Below are positions 4,868-5,725 of a stretch of DNA of 5,725 nucleotides, piece after piece. The position numbers and the translations under genes were made by a program. Position 1 is the first letter of the stretch; every line of letters starts with the position of its first letter. The stretch comes from Sulfurimonas sp. (lineage in GTDB: Bacteria > Campylobacterota > Campylobacteria > Campylobacterales > Sulfurimonadaceae): contig DQSP01000256.1 in NCBI GenBank assembly GCA_015663215.1, forward strand, positions 1-5,725, read 5' to 3'. Under the pieces are notes generated by a model, which did not search any database, was not told where the DNA came from, and saw only the letters and a list, made by a program, of their open reading frames with translations.

Positions 4868-5725
4868 CTCTTATTGCCTCCGCATCTAACTCACCACTTT
4901 TAAGTTTTGCCATATAAGTGTTTAGCTGTTCTCTTACATCTCCGCTAAGTATCAGTAATCCTAAGATATTTGGAAGAGCCATAGCGAGCATAAGCATAAA
5001 GCTAAAGTCCACTAAAATTCCAGTACTTACTACAGTTGCTACAACAGATAGCGATAAAAACATTATCTTATAAACAATAGAAAACTTAGAGCCAAAAAGG
5101 TAGACCCAAGCACGCTCACCATAGTACGACCATGAAATCATAGTTGAAAATGCAAATAAAAATATACTTATAGATAAAACAGTTGGAAACCATGAGATAA
5201 CTGTTCCATAAGCTGCACTTGTTAAAGCTGCTCCCTCTTTTGCTGCAATAAGTGCTGTGTAAGCTCCATCAGGTTCAAAAACACCTGTAATAATGATAAC
5301 AAGAGCTGTCATAGTACAGATAACAACAGTATCTATAAAAGGTTCATACAATGCTACAAAACCTTGACGAACAGGGTATTTAGTACGTGCTGGAGCATGA
5401 GCTACTGGAGATGAACCGATTCCCGCTTCACTTGAAAAAACTGCTCTTTGAAAACCTTGGATAAGAGCACCTAAAGTACCACCGTAAACAGCATTAGAAG
5501 TAAATGCTTCTGACAAAATTAGTGCAATTGCATCGTAAATTTTGTCATAGTTAGAGGCAAGTATCCATAAGGATGCACTGATATAAATAACAACCATAAT
5601 CGGTACAAGCATTTCTGTAATGGAAGCTATTCTTTTAACTCCACCAATAATTACAGCACCTGTTAAAGCCGCTAAAATAAAACCAAAATGAAGAGGATTA
5701 CTAGCAAAATAAGGAATTTCGTGAG
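4860..5725 (-). CDS. AGCS family sodium:alanine/glycine symporter, 5' end off window
   Basis: The C-terminal 287 residues are visible and the frame stays open to the right edge, so the start lies outside. The ATG at 5612 is internal: the codons before it encode a conserved AGCS segment, IIGGVKRIASITE (fragment residues 25-37). The alanine-or-glycine:cation symporter family takes up small neutral amino acids with Na+ across the inner membrane. Diagnostic stretches in the fragment are FSSEAGIGSSPVAHA (96-110), FIDTVVICTMTALVI (129-143) and FSTMISWSYYGERAW (192-206). Several hydrophobic helices are evident, ending in a hydrophilic, charged tail. Family members are usually about 440-480 residues, so roughly 150-190 are missing. 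The last 8 bp overlap the start of the small downstream gene. The exact substrate cannot be read from the sequence. Confidence 0.95.
   Translation of the reverse strand, partial: HEIPYFASNPLHFGFILAALTGAVIIGGVKRIASITEMLVPIMVVIYISASLWILASNYDKIYDAIALILSEAFTSNAVYGGTLGALIQGFQRAVFSSEAGIGSSPVAHAPARTKYPVRQGFVALYEPFIDTVVICTMTALVIIITGVFEPDGAYTALIAAKEGAALTSAAYGTVISWFPTVLSISIFLFAFSTMISWSYYGERAWVYLFGSKFSIVYKIMFLSLSVVATVVSTGILVDFSFMLMLAMALPNILGLLILSGDVREQLNTYMAKLKSGELDAEAIRDE
4877..4881 (-). promoter_or_regulatory. Shine-Dalgarno of the 91-residue gene, within the symporter gene
   Basis: On the minus strand GGAGG lies 9 nt before ATG 4867, inside the last codons of the symporter. It is a main reason to accept the small gene as real. 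Confidence 0.65.

Noticed and set aside
5610..5612. ATG at 5612 as the start of the symporter
   Set aside because: The frame is open beyond it to the window edge and encodes conserved AGCS sequence (GGVKRIASITE), so this Met is internal.

Overview
The window is AT-rich chromosomal DNA whose protein families and style point to a sulfur-oxidising Campylobacterota (Sulfurimonas-like) bacterium. That placement is an inference from low GC, AT-rich sigma70-type -10 elements with weak -35 boxes, tight gene packing and the flavour of the ThiG, NAD(P)HX-repair and AGCS proteins. No rRNA or other phylogenetic marker is present to prove it. There is no insertion sequence, integrase, CRISPR array, tRNA or rRNA gene.

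Layout. Positions 1-166 are AT-rich and hold no convincing gene. Next come two minus-strand genes read as one unit: a small four-helix membrane protein resembling CopD (1159 to 713), then yaeQ (703 to 167), which starts with TTG. A 76-bp divergent promoter region separates them from four plus-strand genes. The first two of these, a small aromatic-rich P-loop ATPase of unknown function (1236-1970) and the bifunctional NAD(P)HX epimerase/dehydratase (1980-3347), are 9 bp apart. A consensus -10 element then precedes thiG (3416-4195), whose stop codon overlaps the start of a hemerythrin-domain gene (4195-4608). The right end is minus strand: an AGCS-family sodium:amino-acid symporter running off the window edge (visible 5725 to 4860), overlapped at its 3' end by a 91-residue gene of unknown function (4867 to 4592). 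The tail of that small gene converges on and overlaps the hemerythrin gene.

How the genes may work together. Most are housekeeping: nicotinamide-cofactor repair, thiamine thiazole synthesis and amino-acid uptake. The two pairings worth attention are ThiG translationally coupled to a diiron O2-binding hemerythrin, and the uncharacterised ATPase apparently co-transcribed with the NAD(P)HX repair enzyme. I do not see a clear new defence or mobile system. The least explained protein is the ATPase at 1236-1970, followed by the 91-residue partner of the symporter.
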